This document shows, one piece after another, positions 35,680 to 44,740 of a stretch of 64,000 nt of DNA (within the stretch, counting starts at the first letter, position 1; each line of letters opens with the position of its first letter). Under the pieces are notes generated by a model. That model saw only the letters and a program-made list of their open reading frames with translations, searched no databases and had not been told where the DNA came from. The stretch covers positions 1,674,001 through 1,738,000 of the forward strand of contig NZ_CP071321.1 of the NCBI RefSeq assembly GCF_017309585.1, in the 5' to 3' direction. The position numbers and the translations under genes are program-made. Origin of the DNA: Nitrogeniibacter aestuarii (lineage in GTDB: Bacteria > Pseudomonadota > Gammaproteobacteria > Burkholderiales > Rhodocyclaceae).

Positions 35680-37002
35680 ATGAAAATCACGGTGATCGGA
35701 TCGGGCTACGTGGGCTTGGTGTCTGGGGCCTGTCTTGCTGACGTTGGCAACGATGTGATGTGTCTGGACGTGGATCCGGCCAAGATCAAGATCCTCGAGG
35801 ACGGCGGCATCCCCATTCATGAGCCGGGGCTCGAGGAGATGGTTCGTCGCAATGTGGCGGCAGGGCGTCTGTCTTTCACCACCGATGTGGCCAAGGCGGC
35901 GCAATATGGGGCGATTCAGTTCATTGCCGTTGGCACGCCGCCTGATGAAGATGGATCGGCCGACCTGCAATATGTACTCGCCGCTGCCCGTAACATTGGC
36001 AAGTACATGGATGGCTACCGCGTCATCGTCGACAAGTCGACCGTACCGGTGGGCACGGCAGACAAGGTACGCGCTGCAGTGGCCGAAGAACTGGCCGCCC
36101 GTGGCAGCGACCTTGAGTACAGCGTGGTGTCCAACCCCGAGTTTCTCAAGGAAGGCGCCGCGATCGACGACTTCATGCGCCCGGATCGCATTGTGGTGGG
36201 TGCCGACGATGAACGCGCTGTCGATCTGATGCGCCAATTGTATGCCCCCTTTCAGCGCAATCACGACAAGCTCGTGTTCATGGACGTGCGCAGTGCCGAA
36301 CTGACCAAGTACGCGGCCAATGCCATGCTGGCGACCCGGATCAGCTTCATGAACGAGTTGGCTAATCTGGCCGAGACCCTGGGGGCCGATATCGAACTGG
36401 TCCGCCAGGGCATCGGCTCTGACCCCCGCATTGGCTGGCACTTCCTCTACGCAGGTTGCGGATACGGGGGCTCTTGTTTCCCGAAGGACGTCAAAGCGCT
36501 GATTCGTACCGGCCGCGAATACGGACATGATCTGAAGCTGCTCAACGCAGTCGAAGCGGCCAACGACGATCAGAAGCACGTGCTGGTGAACAAGGTGGTC
36601 AAGCGCTTTGGTGAGGATCTGACCGGTCGCAAGTTTGCGATGTGGGGGCTGGCTTTCAAGCCGAATACCGATGACATGCGTGAAGCGCCAAGTCGCGTGA
36701 TTGCTGAAGAGTTGTTCAAGCGCGGCGCTACCGTCACAGCCTACGATCCGGTGGCCATGACCGAGGCAGAGCGCATTTTCGGCGATGAGACCCGTATCAG
36801 CTTTGCCGGTCGTCCCAAGAGTGCGCTCGATGACGCTGATGCACTGCTGATCGTGACCGAGTGGAAAGAATTCCGTAGCCCGGATTTCGAAGCCATCAAG
36901 GCCCGGTTGAAGCAGCCGGTTGTTTTTGATGGCCGCAATATGTACGACCCGGCCATGGTGCGCGAACAAGGCATCGAGTACCACGCCATCGGACGGGTGT
37001 AA
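35680..37002 (+). CDS. ugd: UDP-glucose 6-dehydrogenase
   Basis: The start ATG 35680 has AAGGA 8-9 bases upstream; the frame is open to 35557 inside lapB. The product has 440 residues. KITVIGSGYVGLVSGACLAD is the NAD site, and the catalytic Cys lies in GCGYGGSCFPKD. It makes UDP-glucuronate for surface glycans. Confidence 0.96.
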   Translation: MKITVIGSGYVGLVSGACLADVGNDVMCLDVDPAKIKILEDGGIPIHEPGLEEMVRRNVAAGRLSFTTDVAKAAQYGAIQFIAVGTPPDEDGSADLQYVLAAARNIGKYMDGYRVIVDKSTVPVGTADKVRAAVAEELAARGSDLEYSVVSNPEFLKEGAAIDDFMRPDRIVVGADDERAVDLMRQLYAPFQRNHDKLVFMDVRSAELTKYAANAMLATRISFMNELANLAETLGADIELVRQGIGSDPRIGWHFLYAGCGYGGSCFPKDVKALIRTGREYGHDLKLLNAVEAANDDQKHVLVNKVVKRFGEDLTGRKFAMWGLAFKPNTDDMREAPSRVIAEELFKRGATVTAYDPVAMTEAERIFGDETRISFAGRPKSALDDADALLIVTEWKEFRSPDFEAIKARLKQPVVFDGRNMYDPAMVREQGIEYHAIGRV

Positions 37003-37006
37003 GCAC

Positions 37007-37963
37007 GTGTCTGCGCGCGTCCTGCCGGAGACGTCTGACGCACGTATTCTCGTGGTGGGCGACGTCATGCTTGACCGATATTGGTTTGGTGACGTCAGTC
37101 GCATTTCGCCCGAGGCGCCGGTGCCTGTCGTTCGCATGACGCGCTCGGAGGATCGGCCCGGCGGTGCGGCCAACGTGGCCCGCAACGCTTCGGCCCTGGG
37201 CGCTCAGGTCTCTCTCCTGTCGGTGGTGGGTGATGACGAGGCGGCCAATGCGCTAGGGCATCTGCTCGGCGATTCGAAGATTGAGGCCCATCTTTTTCGG
37301 GATGCTTCAGTTCAGACCACGCTCAAGCTTCGGGTGATCGGTCGCAGTCAGCAACTCCTGCGGATCGACTTCGAGCAGCGTCCGCAAGCAGACACTCTGG
37401 CTGCCAAACTCGAAACCTACCGCGAACTCGTGGATGGCCACGATCTGGTGCTGTTGTCTGACTACGACAAGGGCGCGCTTGACCACGTCGAGCAGATGAT
37501 TGCGCTCGCGCGGAGCGCGGGCAAGCCGGTATTGGTCGACCCCAAAGGCGATGATTTCTCTCGCTATCGGGGCGCGACGACCCTCACCCCAAATCGGGGG
37601 GAGTTACAGGACATCATTGGGCGTTGGCGATCAGAGGAGGATCTGAAAGCGCGGGTGGATGCCCTGCGTCGGGATCTGGAACTGCCCGCCCTGTTGCTGA
37701 CACGCTCCGAGGAGGGCATGAGCATGTTTACCGATGCCGGGGTGACTCACGAGCCAGCGCGCGCGCGCGAGGTGTTCGATGTCTCCGGTGCCGGAGATAC
37801 GGTCATTGCGGCCTACGCAGTCATGAAAGCCAGTGGTGCCAACGACGCCGATGCGATGGCCTGGGCGAACCTTGCGGCCAGTATTGTTGTCGGAAAGCTC
37901 GGCACGGCAGTTGCTACCATAGAGGAACTGCGCGCGGCTGCTGCGTCATCCCCAAGAGAATAG
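37007..37963 (+). CDS. rfaE1: D-glycero-beta-D-manno-heptose-7-phosphate kinase
   Basis: The chosen start is GTG 37007, 4 bp after the ugd stop; the longer frame overlaps ugd. The 318-residue PfkB-type kinase has VVGDVMLDRYWFGDVSRISPEAP, RPGGAANVA and the C-terminal DVSGAGDTVIAAYA with the catalytic Asp. There is no attached nucleotidyltransferase domain, so the RfaE2 function must be encoded elsewhere. It acts in LPS core heptose synthesis. Confidence 0.93.
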   Translation: MSARVLPETSDARILVVGDVMLDRYWFGDVSRISPEAPVPVVRMTRSEDRPGGAANVARNASALGAQVSLLSVVGDDEAANALGHLLGDSKIEAHLFRDASVQTTLKLRVIGRSQQLLRIDFEQRPQADTLAAKLETYRELVDGHDLVLLSDYDKGALDHVEQMIALARSAGKPVLVDPKGDDFSRYRGATTLTPNRGELQDIIGRWRSEEDLKARVDALRRDLELPALLLTRSEEGMSMFTDAGVTHEPARAREVFDVSGAGDTVIAAYAVMKASGANDADAMAWANLAASIVVGKLGTAVATIEELRAAAASSPRE

Positions 37964-37968
37964 GTTGC

Positions 37969-38859
37969 ATGGACTACAAGACACTCGAAGATTATGTCGG
38001 AGATACCCCGCTCGTTCGATTGAAGCGTATCGGGTCCGACACGGGCAACATCATTCTGGCCAAGCTCGAAGGAAACAATCCGGCCGGTTCCGTGAAGGAT
38101 CGGCCGGCATTGTCGATGATCGTGCGCGCCGAGTCGGCCGGGCGTATCCGGCCGGGCGACACGCTGATCGAAGCCACCAGTGGCAACACGGGTATTGCGT
38201 TGGCAATGGCGGCGGCAATTCGCGGCTATCGCATGATCCTGGTGATGCCGGAGAACCAGAGTGTCGAGCGTCGTCAGACCATGCGTGCGTTTGGTGCCGA
38301 GCTTGTCCTCACGCCAAAGGAAGGCGGCATGGAGCTGGCACGCGACATGGCTGAGCGCATGCGCGATGAAGGGCAGGGTGTGATTCTTGACCAGTTCGGT
38401 AATCCGGACAATCCGGTTGCACATTACGAAGGCACCGGACCCGAGATCTGGCGCCAGACGGGCGGTGAGATCACGCATTTCATCAGTTCCATGGGGACTA
38501 CAGGCACCATCATGGGGACCTCGCGCTATCTCAAGGAAGTGAAGCCGGCGATCGAAATCGTGGGTTGTCAGCCGGCTGAAGGCGCTCAGATTCCCGGTAT
38601 CCGTAAATGGCCAGAAGCGTACCTGCCGACAATATATGACGCTGCGCGTGTCGATCGTATCGAACCGGTCACTCAGGCTGATGCCGAAGAGATGACGCGA
38701 CGCCTCGCTCGGGAAGAGGGGATCTTCGCCGGCATTTCCTCCGGCGGCGCAATGCATGTGGCGCTGCGAATTGCCGAACAGGTTTCCAATGCGGTCATCG
38801 TCTCGATCGTGTGCGACCGGGGCGATCGCTATCTCTCAACAGGTGTCTTCCCCGCCTGA
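37969..38859 (+). CDS. cysM: O-acetylserine sulfhydrylase B (cysteine synthase B)
   Basis: The start ATG 37969 is 5 bp after the previous stop; the frame is open to 37624. The product has 296 residues. NNPAGSVKDRPAL has the PLP lysine, and TSGNTGIALAM and SSMGTTGTIMG are substrate and phosphate loops. The CysM class uses thiosulfate as well as sulfide. Confidence 0.95.
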   Translation: MDYKTLEDYVGDTPLVRLKRIGSDTGNIILAKLEGNNPAGSVKDRPALSMIVRAESAGRIRPGDTLIEATSGNTGIALAMAAAIRGYRMILVMPENQSVERRQTMRAFGAELVLTPKEGGMELARDMAERMRDEGQGVILDQFGNPDNPVAHYEGTGPEIWRQTGGEITHFISSMGTTGTIMGTSRYLKEVKPAIEIVGCQPAEGAQIPGIRKWPEAYLPTIYDAARVDRIEPVTQADAEEMTRRLAREEGIFAGISSGGAMHVALRIAEQVSNAVIVSIVCDRGDRYLSTGVFPA

Positions 38860-40863
38860 ATGAAGTTTGGCCGCAACGCGCATTTGTCTGGGTTGGCCGG
38901 TTTCGTTGTTTTTCTGTCGATTGCCGTTTGGACTGTGCCAGCGTTGGCCTCGCTTGCAATCAAGCTGGCAGAGCTGGATACCGGTGATGTGGTACTCCAG
39001 CAGGTCGAGCTGACACTGCCAGCACAGGACGGGCGCTCGGGGGGCGTAAAGATCGGCCGCCTGAAGTTTGGCGAGCACGTCTGGACGTCCGTCGCGCTGC
39101 ACTGCGATCAGATGCGTTTGGCTGATGGCGTCTTGCAATGCCGGGGCGGTCAGCTACGCGGTATAGAAGGGCTTGAGAGCGCGAAACTGACTTTCGCCGT
39201 CGATATGGCCCGCCAGTCACTGACTGGCGAAGTCGTTGTGGCGGGCGGCGTGGTTGCTGTTCGGCAATCGGGCAAGCATCGATTGACGATTGATATCGGA
39301 AGTCTCCGGATGGCTCCGTTGGTTGATTTGATCGGACGCCTGCCCGTCGGTGCTCAGGTGAGCGGTCTGCTCAATGGCCAGGTCGAGCGACTCGGCCGCC
39401 GCTGGAGCGTCAGGCTCAACGCAAGCGAAATGGCCTTCTCGGATGAAACCGGAATGCGTGCCGCCGAGGGACTTGCTCTCGATGTCAATGCACGCGCCGA
39501 GATGCTGCCTGACGCAAATGTGCGCTGGCAGCTCAAGTCGAATTGGACGTCCGGCGACGTCTTCTGGAATCCCGTTCTGCTGTCCGGCGGCTGGAAATTT
39601 GATGCCACCGGCGGATTCGGCAATGGACTTCTCCGAATCGCCTCGGCAAACCTCTCAGGCCCGGGTCTTGACAAGGTTGAGGGCTCTGCTGAATTCGACC
39701 TTGCTCGTCGGACTGTCACGTCGGGTGAACTGGCGTTCAACGGGGCGGAGCTGGCGTTGCTGGTTCCCCAGTTCGTGCTGCCCTTGCTCGTCCCCGAGCA
39801 GGTTGAGCGCTGGCAGGTGGCTGGAGGAGCGTCGGGTCACCTGTCTTGGGATGACGGGATGCTTCAGGCGGCGAATCTTGAGCTCGCCGACGTTGGCTTT
39901 TCCTACCTGGGGCAGCGTTTTCGCGTTGGCCCGATTCGTGGCGAGTTGCCTTGGCGGCGTGGGGCGGCAACCCGGTGGTCAATCGAAGTTGATGGCTTGC
40001 GATGGCAATCACTTTCCTTCGCGCCGTTTACGCTTGTTGCCGACGCGACCGAGCGCCGGGTTGCGCTGAGGCCCGCTCGTTTGCCTCTGCTTGACGGAGC
40101 CCTCGTGATCGACGCCCTGAGTTTCGAGCACGCGGGAGCGCGCTGGCAGGGCTCGGGCAGCCTCTACGCAGAACCGATTTCGCTGATGGCGCTGACAGAT
40201 GCGTTGTCACTACCGAGCATGCAAGGCACGGTCTCGATTGCTGTGCCGGGCTTTAGCGTGACGCCTGAGCACATCGGCCTTGACGGCACTCTGGTGATTT
40301 CGGTGTTCGACGGCTATGTGCAGGCGACCCGCCTGAGTGTGGCCGACCCGTTTGGTCTGTTGCCTCGACTGACAGCCGATGTCAGCGCGGAGCACCTGGA
40401 TCTGGCTCAACTGACGCAGACTTTTTCCTTTGGCTCTGTCAGCGGATTCATCGATGCAAACGTTGACGATCTTGTCATGGCCAGATGGAAGCCGGTTCGT
40501 TTCGATGCCAATGTAAGAAGTTCCGCCGGTGACTATGAGAGGCGTATCAGCCAGCGGGCGGTGGAGAACATCACGGCGCTCGGTGGCGCCGGGGCCATGG
40601 CGGCGATTCAGCGCAGTGTGCTGGGATTGTTCAGCGATTTTGGCTATCGGGAAATCGGCCTGTCGTGCCAGCTTCGAGGCAATGTCTGCCAGATGGCTGG
40701 CCTCGATGGTGCGGGTGCGGACGACGTGCCGTTCAAACTGGTGGCGGGGGGAGGAATCCCGGCGCTGGATGTCATCGGCTACAATCGCCGAGTGGATTGG
40801 GCTGAACTGATCGAGCGGCTCCAGCGAGCCATTGCCGACGGGGCTGAGCCCATCGTGAATTGA
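38860..40863 (+). CDS. ydbH: YdbH-like AsmA-type intermembrane transport protein
   Basis: The ATG abuts the cysM stop. This 667-residue protein has an N-terminal signal/anchor (GLAGFVVFLSIAVWTVPALAS) and long beta-strand-rich sequence with little low-complexity. The assignment rests mainly on its two downstream neighbours, which match YnbE and YdbL; in E. coli YdbH and YnbE form an inner-to-outer-membrane bridge for lipid homeostasis. The C-terminus (AVENITALGGAGAMAAIQRS) resembles the YdbH end. It is shorter than E. coli YdbH (about 880). Confidence 0.72.
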   Translation: MKFGRNAHLSGLAGFVVFLSIAVWTVPALASLAIKLAELDTGDVVLQQVELTLPAQDGRSGGVKIGRLKFGEHVWTSVALHCDQMRLADGVLQCRGGQLRGIEGLESAKLTFAVDMARQSLTGEVVVAGGVVAVRQSGKHRLTIDIGSLRMAPLVDLIGRLPVGAQVSGLLNGQVERLGRRWSVRLNASEMAFSDETGMRAAEGLALDVNARAEMLPDANVRWQLKSNWTSGDVFWNPVLLSGGWKFDATGGFGNGLLRIASANLSGPGLDKVEGSAEFDLARRTVTSGELAFNGAELALLVPQFVLPLLVPEQVERWQVAGGASGHLSWDDGMLQAANLELADVGFSYLGQRFRVGPIRGELPWRRGAATRWSIEVDGLRWQSLSFAPFTLVADATERRVALRPARLPLLDGALVIDALSFEHAGARWQGSGSLYAEPISLMALTDALSLPSMQGTVSIAVPGFSVTPEHIGLDGTLVISVFDGYVQATRLSVADPFGLLPRLTADVSAEHLDLAQLTQTFSFGSVSGFIDANVDDLVMARWKPVRFDANVRSSAGDYERRISQRAVENITALGGAGAMAAIQRSVLGLFSDFGYREIGLSCQLRGNVCQMAGLDGAGADDVPFKLVAGGGIPALDVIGYNRRVDWAELIERLQRAIADGAEPIVN

Positions 40864-40870
40864 GGATGGC

Positions 40871-41053
40871 ATGACACAGACAAAGCGTTTGTTGATGGCT
40901 GTTGCGGCCGTTTCGCTGCTGGCGGGATGCGTGACGATCAACATCTACTTCCCGGCCGCGGCTGCAGAGAAGGCCGCTGACCGGATCATTGACGAAGTGT
41001 GGCAGCTAAAGCAGAGCAAGACCTCGACAAAGACCGAGGAGCAAAACCAATGA
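40871..41053 (+). CDS. ynbE: YnbE-like outer-membrane lipoprotein
   Basis: This is a 60-residue lipoprotein with lipobox LLAGC (Cys 20). The remainder, TINIYFPAAAAEKAADRII, matches the short beta-strand end of YnbE-type proteins. It lies 7 bp after ydbH with GAGGA before the ATG, and overlaps ydbL by 4 bp. Confidence 0.8.
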   Translation: MTQTKRLLMAVAAVSLLAGCVTINIYFPAAAAEKAADRIIDEVWQLKQSKTSTKTEEQNQ

Positions 41054-41463
41054 AACCGATCTTTACGGCGTTCGTGATCGCGGCCTGCCTGATGTCGCCT
41101 GTCGTGCAGGCGCAGGGCAATCTCGAAATCAACACGCCCGGCATCTCAGCCATCAAGTCGTCAATGCAGTCACGGCACGCTCAGCTGGCTCCGCTCTATG
41201 CTTCGGGCGCGGTGGGGCTGACTGCTCAGGGTACCTTGGCTGTGCGAGATGCCAAGGCCGTTCCTCTCGCTCAACGCGCGAGTCTCAATGCGCTGGTGGC
41301 GGCAGAGAATGCTGATCGCACCAAGCTCTACAAAGAAATCGCCAACGCGAACGGGCATCCGGAATGGGCCTCTCAGGTCCAGAAAACCTTCGCCCAGCGC
41401 TGGATCGACAAGGCGCCATCGGGTTGGTACATAGAGCAGGGTGGAAACTGGAAGCAGAAGTGA
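41050..41463 (+). CDS. ydbL: YdbL family protein (DUF1318)
   Basis: The start ATG 41050 follows GAGGAG; the frame is open to 40999. The product has 137 residues with signal peptide FTAFVIAACLMSPVVQA. The end (VQKTFAQRWIDKAPSGWYIE, GGNWKQK) matches E. coli YdbL, a periplasmic helper of YdbH-YnbE. The stop overlaps the next start (GTGA). Confidence 0.85.
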   Translation: MKPIFTAFVIAACLMSPVVQAQGNLEINTPGISAIKSSMQSRHAQLAPLYASGAVGLTAQGTLAVRDAKAVPLAQRASLNALVAAENADRTKLYKEIANANGHPEWASQVQKTFAQRWIDKAPSGWYIEQGGNWKQK

Positions 41464-42245
41464 TTCCGCGACTCATATTCGATATCGAAACGATTCCGGA
41501 TGTTGCCGGGTTACGGCGCCTCCACGATCTGCCCGCCGACTTGCCCGACGATGAGGTTGCCGAGCTTGCCTTTCAGCGCCGCCGCGCTGCCGTGGGTAAC
41601 GATTTCCTGCCGCACTACCTCCAGCGAATCGTCACCATCTCGTGCGTGTTTCGTGACGCCACGCAGTTCAGGGTTTTCAGCCTTTCGGAACCTGATGCGG
41701 ACGAGGCACAAATCATTCAGCGCTTTTTCGATGGGATCGAGCGATTCACGCCACAGATCATTTCCTGGAACGGCGGCGGTTTCGATTTGCCGGTACTGCA
41801 CTATCGGGGCTTGCTGCATGGCGTGACTGCGCCGCGCTACTGGGAAATGGGCGAAGGTGATGTGCGCGATGCGCGGGACTTCAAGTGGAACAACTACATC
41901 AGTCGCTACCACAGCCGCCACCTCGACCTGATGGATCTGCTGGCGCTCTATCAGCCGCGCGCCAATGCGCCGTTGGACGAACTGGCCAAACTGATGGGCT
42001 TTCCGGGCAAACTGGGCATGGATGGCTCCGCAGTCTGGGGGGCTTATCAGGACGGTCGAATCGAGGAAATCCGCGACTACTGTGAAACCGACGTCGTGAA
42101 TACCTATCTGGTCTTTTTACGCTTTCAGCTGATGCGAGGCGTGCTAACCTCCGAAGAGTATGACGAGGAATTGAAGGTGGTTCGAGAGGTCCTTGAGGGG
42201 ATCGGGGCGAACCACTGGAAGGCCTTCTTGTCGGAGTGGTCCTAG
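41460..42245 (+). CDS. Predicted 3'-5' exonuclease of the PolB type
   Basis: The GTG start at 41460 overlaps the ydbL stop by 4 bp and follows GGAAG. This 261-residue DEDD nuclease has LIFDIETIPD (Exo I), ISWNGGGFDLPVL (Exo II) and YCETDVVNTYLVF (Exo III). It is of the stand-alone PolB exonuclease-like family. It probably acts in DNA repair or proofreading (inference). Confidence 0.88.
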   Translation: MIPRLIFDIETIPDVAGLRRLHDLPADLPDDEVAELAFQRRRAAVGNDFLPHYLQRIVTISCVFRDATQFRVFSLSEPDADEAQIIQRFFDGIERFTPQIISWNGGGFDLPVLHYRGLLHGVTAPRYWEMGEGDVRDARDFKWNNYISRYHSRHLDLMDLLALYQPRANAPLDELAKLMGFPGKLGMDGSAVWGAYQDGRIEEIRDYCETDVVNTYLVFLRFQLMRGVLTSEEYDEELKVVREVLEGIGANHWKAFLSEWS

Positions 42246-42275
42246 CAACCGCGTTTCATCTAATACGGAGAGGTC

Positions 42276-42521
42276 ATGGGTATTATCTGGACAATTCTTG
42301 TCGGCCTGGTGGTCGGCGTCATCGCCAAGTTTCTGCATCCTGGCAAAGAAGACCTTGGGTTGATCATGACCTCGTTGCTCGGTATCGCCGGCTCCGTCGT
42401 CGCTTCTTTCCTCGGACAGTTTCTTGGTATCTACCACGCGGGCCAGGGGGCTGGATTCATTGGAGCGATCGTCGGCGCCGTCCTGATCCTGTTCGCCTAC
42501 ACGAAACTGAAGAATCGATAA
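42276..42521 (+). CDS. GlsB/YeaQ/YmgE-family membrane protein
   Basis: This 81-residue protein has three hydrophobic segments with GLVVGVIAKFLHPG, LLGIAGSVVASFLG and FIGAIVGAVLILF, the glycine-rich pattern of the transglycosylase-associated (GlsB) family. These are stress-induced small inner-membrane proteins of unknown mechanism. GGAG precedes the ATG. Confidence 0.9.
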   Translation: MGIIWTILVGLVVGVIAKFLHPGKEDLGLIMTSLLGIAGSVVASFLGQFLGIYHAGQGAGFIGAIVGAVLILFAYTKLKNR

Positions 42522-42539
42522 TAAATTTCGCTAAGGCGA

Positions 42540-42567
42540 TTGACAGCTGAATACTTTGAGCTATAAT
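42540..42567 (+). promoter_or_regulatory. Sigma-70 promoter of tRNA-Val
   Basis: TTGACA (42540-42545), a 16-bp spacer and TATAAT (42562-42567) are full consensus. The tRNA begins 11 bp downstream. Confidence 0.88.
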
Positions 42568-42578
42568 TCGGCCTCCTT

Positions 42579-42655
42579 AGGCGCGTAGCTCAGTTGGTTA
42601 GAGCACCACCTTGACATGGTGGGGGTCGTTGGTTCGAATCCAATCGCGCCTACCA
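42579..42655 (+). tRNA. tRNA-Val (GAC)
   Basis: This 77-nt cloverleaf has acceptor AGGCGCG/CGCGCCT, anticodon stem CCACC/GGTGG and loop TTGACAT (anticodon GAC). CCA is encoded. A nearby hairpin/T-run lies at 42750-42779. Confidence 0.97.
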
Positions 42656-42749
42656 AAATTCTAAGGAGCGGGTTGCAGTGGCGTCACGAACTTGTACCGT
42701 TATTGATTCATAATCGGTCCGGTACCGCGACGTTTGCGATTCGAACGAA

Positions 42750-42779
42750 AAAAGTGCGGCTAGCCCGCACTTTTTTTTT
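42750..42779 (+). terminator. Intrinsic terminator upstream of thrS
   Basis: The stem AGTGCGG/CCGCACT is flanked by A6 and T9, about 95 bp after tRNA-Val and 17 bp before the thrS ATG. It may end the tRNA transcript or act as thrS attenuator. Confidence 0.75.
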
Positions 42780-42796
42780 GTCCATGAGGTTTTTTC

Positions 42797-44713
42797 ATGC
42801 CCAGCATTACGCTTCCTGACGGTTCTGTACGACAGTTCGATCATCCAGTGACGGTGCTCGAAGTGGCGCAGTCGATTGGCGAAGGCCTGGCTCGTGCAGC
42901 CCTTGCCGGTAAAGTCGATGGCAGGGTGGTTGATGTGAGCCACACGATTGATCGGGACGTTTCACTGGGTATTGTCACCGCGAAAGACGAAGATGGCTTG
43001 GAGGTCATCCGGCACTCCACGGCCCACTTGTTGGCTTACGCCGTCAAGGAGTTGTTTCCCGAGGCTCAGGTCACGATTGGACCGGTGATCGAAAACGGCT
43101 TTTACTACGACTTCTCCTACGAGCGAGCCTTTACGCCTGAAGATCTGCAGAAGATCGAAAAGCGGATGAAAGAGCTGGTCAAGCAGGATATCCCTGTTAC
43201 CCGCGAAGTTTGGCCGCGGGATAAAGCCGTCGAGTTCTTCAAGTCGATCAACGAGCATTACAAGGCCGAAATCATCGCCTCGATTCCTTCGGATGAGGAT
43301 GTCTCGCTCTATCGAGAAGGCGATTTCGTCGATTTGTGTCGTGGGCCGCACGTGCCGTCCACGGGCAAGCTGAAGGTCTTCAAGTTGATGAAGGTCGCCG
43401 GCGCCTACTGGCGTGGTGATTCCAAGAACGAAATGCTTCAACGCATCTACGGTACGGCTTGGGCATCAAAGGATGATCAGGCGCAGTATCTGCACATGCT
43501 CGAAGAGGCTGAAAAGCGCGACCATCGACGTCTTGGCAAGCAGCTCGATCTTTTCCATCTGCAGGACGAAGCGCCGGGCATGGTGTTCTGGCACCCACAT
43601 GGCTGGACCCTGTGGCAGCAAGTCGAACAATACATGCGTCGCACCCTTGATGGGGCGGGCTACAAAGAGGTGAGGACGCCGTTCATGATGGACCGCGCCC
43701 TCTGGGAACGCTCCGGTCATTGGGAAAACTACCGCGAGAACATGTTTACCACCGAGTCGGAAAAGCGCGACTACGCGGTGAAGCCCATGAACTGCCCGGC
43801 ACACGTGGAGATTTTCAACCACAGTCTGCATTCCTATCGTGACTTGCCGCTGCGCCTGGCCGAGTTTGGCTCCTGCCATCGCAATGAGCCCTCGGGTGCG
43901 TTGCACGGCTTGATGCGCGTGCGTGGTTTCGTGCAGGACGACGCACACATCTTCTGTACTGAAGATCAGGTGGTTTCTGAGGTCGTGGCGTTCAACGATC
44001 TGCTCAAGCAGGTTTACAAGGACTTCGGTTTTGAAGATGTCGCCGTGATGCTCGCCTTGCGTCCGGAGAAACGTGCGGGCACGGACGAAGTGTGGGACAA
44101 GGCGGAAGAGGGCTTGCGGGAGGCGCTTCGATCTTCCGGTGTCGAGTGGCAAGAGCTTGAAAATGAAGGGGCTTTTTATGGTCCCAAGATCGAATACCAC
44201 ATCAAGGATGCGCTTGGGCGTTCGTGGCAGTGCGGCACGATGCAACTCGATTTTGTCCTACCCGAGCGCCTCGGCGCCGAGTATGTCACTGTGCATAACG
44301 ACCGGGCTCGCCCGGTGATGCTGCATCGCGCCATCCTCGGCTCGCTCGAGCGCTTCATCGGCATCTTGATCGAAAACTACGCAGGCAACTTCCCGCTGTG
44401 GCTGTCCCCGATTCAGGCTGTTGCCATGAATATTTCCGATCCGCAGGCGGACTATGTCTCGGACGTTGTGCGGCGCCTCCAAAAAGCCGGATTCCGGGTT
44501 GTTTCGGATTTGCGGAACGAGAAAATTACGTATAAAATCCGCGAACATAGCGTACGCCGGCTCCCTTATCAGCTCGTGATAGGCGACAAAGAGAAGGAAG
44601 CTGGCCTTGTGGCCGTGCGCGCGCGAGGTGGTCAAGACCTCGGACAAATGTCCCTCGATGAATTGATCGAGCGTTGGCAGCGTGAAGTTGATGCGCGTGC
44701 CGGCACGGCCTGA
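42797..44713 (+). CDS. thrS: Threonyl-tRNA synthetase
   Basis: This 638-residue protein has an N-terminal TGS domain (LPDGSVRQFDHPVT), the editing/SAD domain (HSTAHLLAYAVKELF), class II motifs (RYxx region MNCPAHVEIF, FRNEPSGALHGLMRVRGF in changed form CHRNEPSGAL) and a C-terminal anticodon-binding domain (VSDLRNEKITYKIRE, PYQLVIGDKE). It heads the translation-factor operon through to ihfA. Confidence 0.98.
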   Translation: MPSITLPDGSVRQFDHPVTVLEVAQSIGEGLARAALAGKVDGRVVDVSHTIDRDVSLGIVTAKDEDGLEVIRHSTAHLLAYAVKELFPEAQVTIGPVIENGFYYDFSYERAFTPEDLQKIEKRMKELVKQDIPVTREVWPRDKAVEFFKSINEHYKAEIIASIPSDEDVSLYREGDFVDLCRGPHVPSTGKLKVFKLMKVAGAYWRGDSKNEMLQRIYGTAWASKDDQAQYLHMLEEAEKRDHRRLGKQLDLFHLQDEAPGMVFWHPHGWTLWQQVEQYMRRTLDGAGYKEVRTPFMMDRALWERSGHWENYRENMFTTESEKRDYAVKPMNCPAHVEIFNHSLHSYRDLPLRLAEFGSCHRNEPSGALHGLMRVRGFVQDDAHIFCTEDQVVSEVVAFNDLLKQVYKDFGFEDVAVMLALRPEKRAGTDEVWDKAEEGLREALRSSGVEWQELENEGAFYGPKIEYHIKDALGRSWQCGTMQLDFVLPERLGAEYVTVHNDRARPVMLHRAILGSLERFIGILIENYAGNFPLWLSPIQAVAMNISDPQADYVSDVVRRLQKAGFRVVSDLRNEKITYKIREHSVRRLPYQLVIGDKEKEAGLVAVRARGGQDLGQMSLDELIERWQREVDARAGTA

Positions 44714-44740
44714 TTTTGTTCAAAAGAGGAGAGTGGAACC

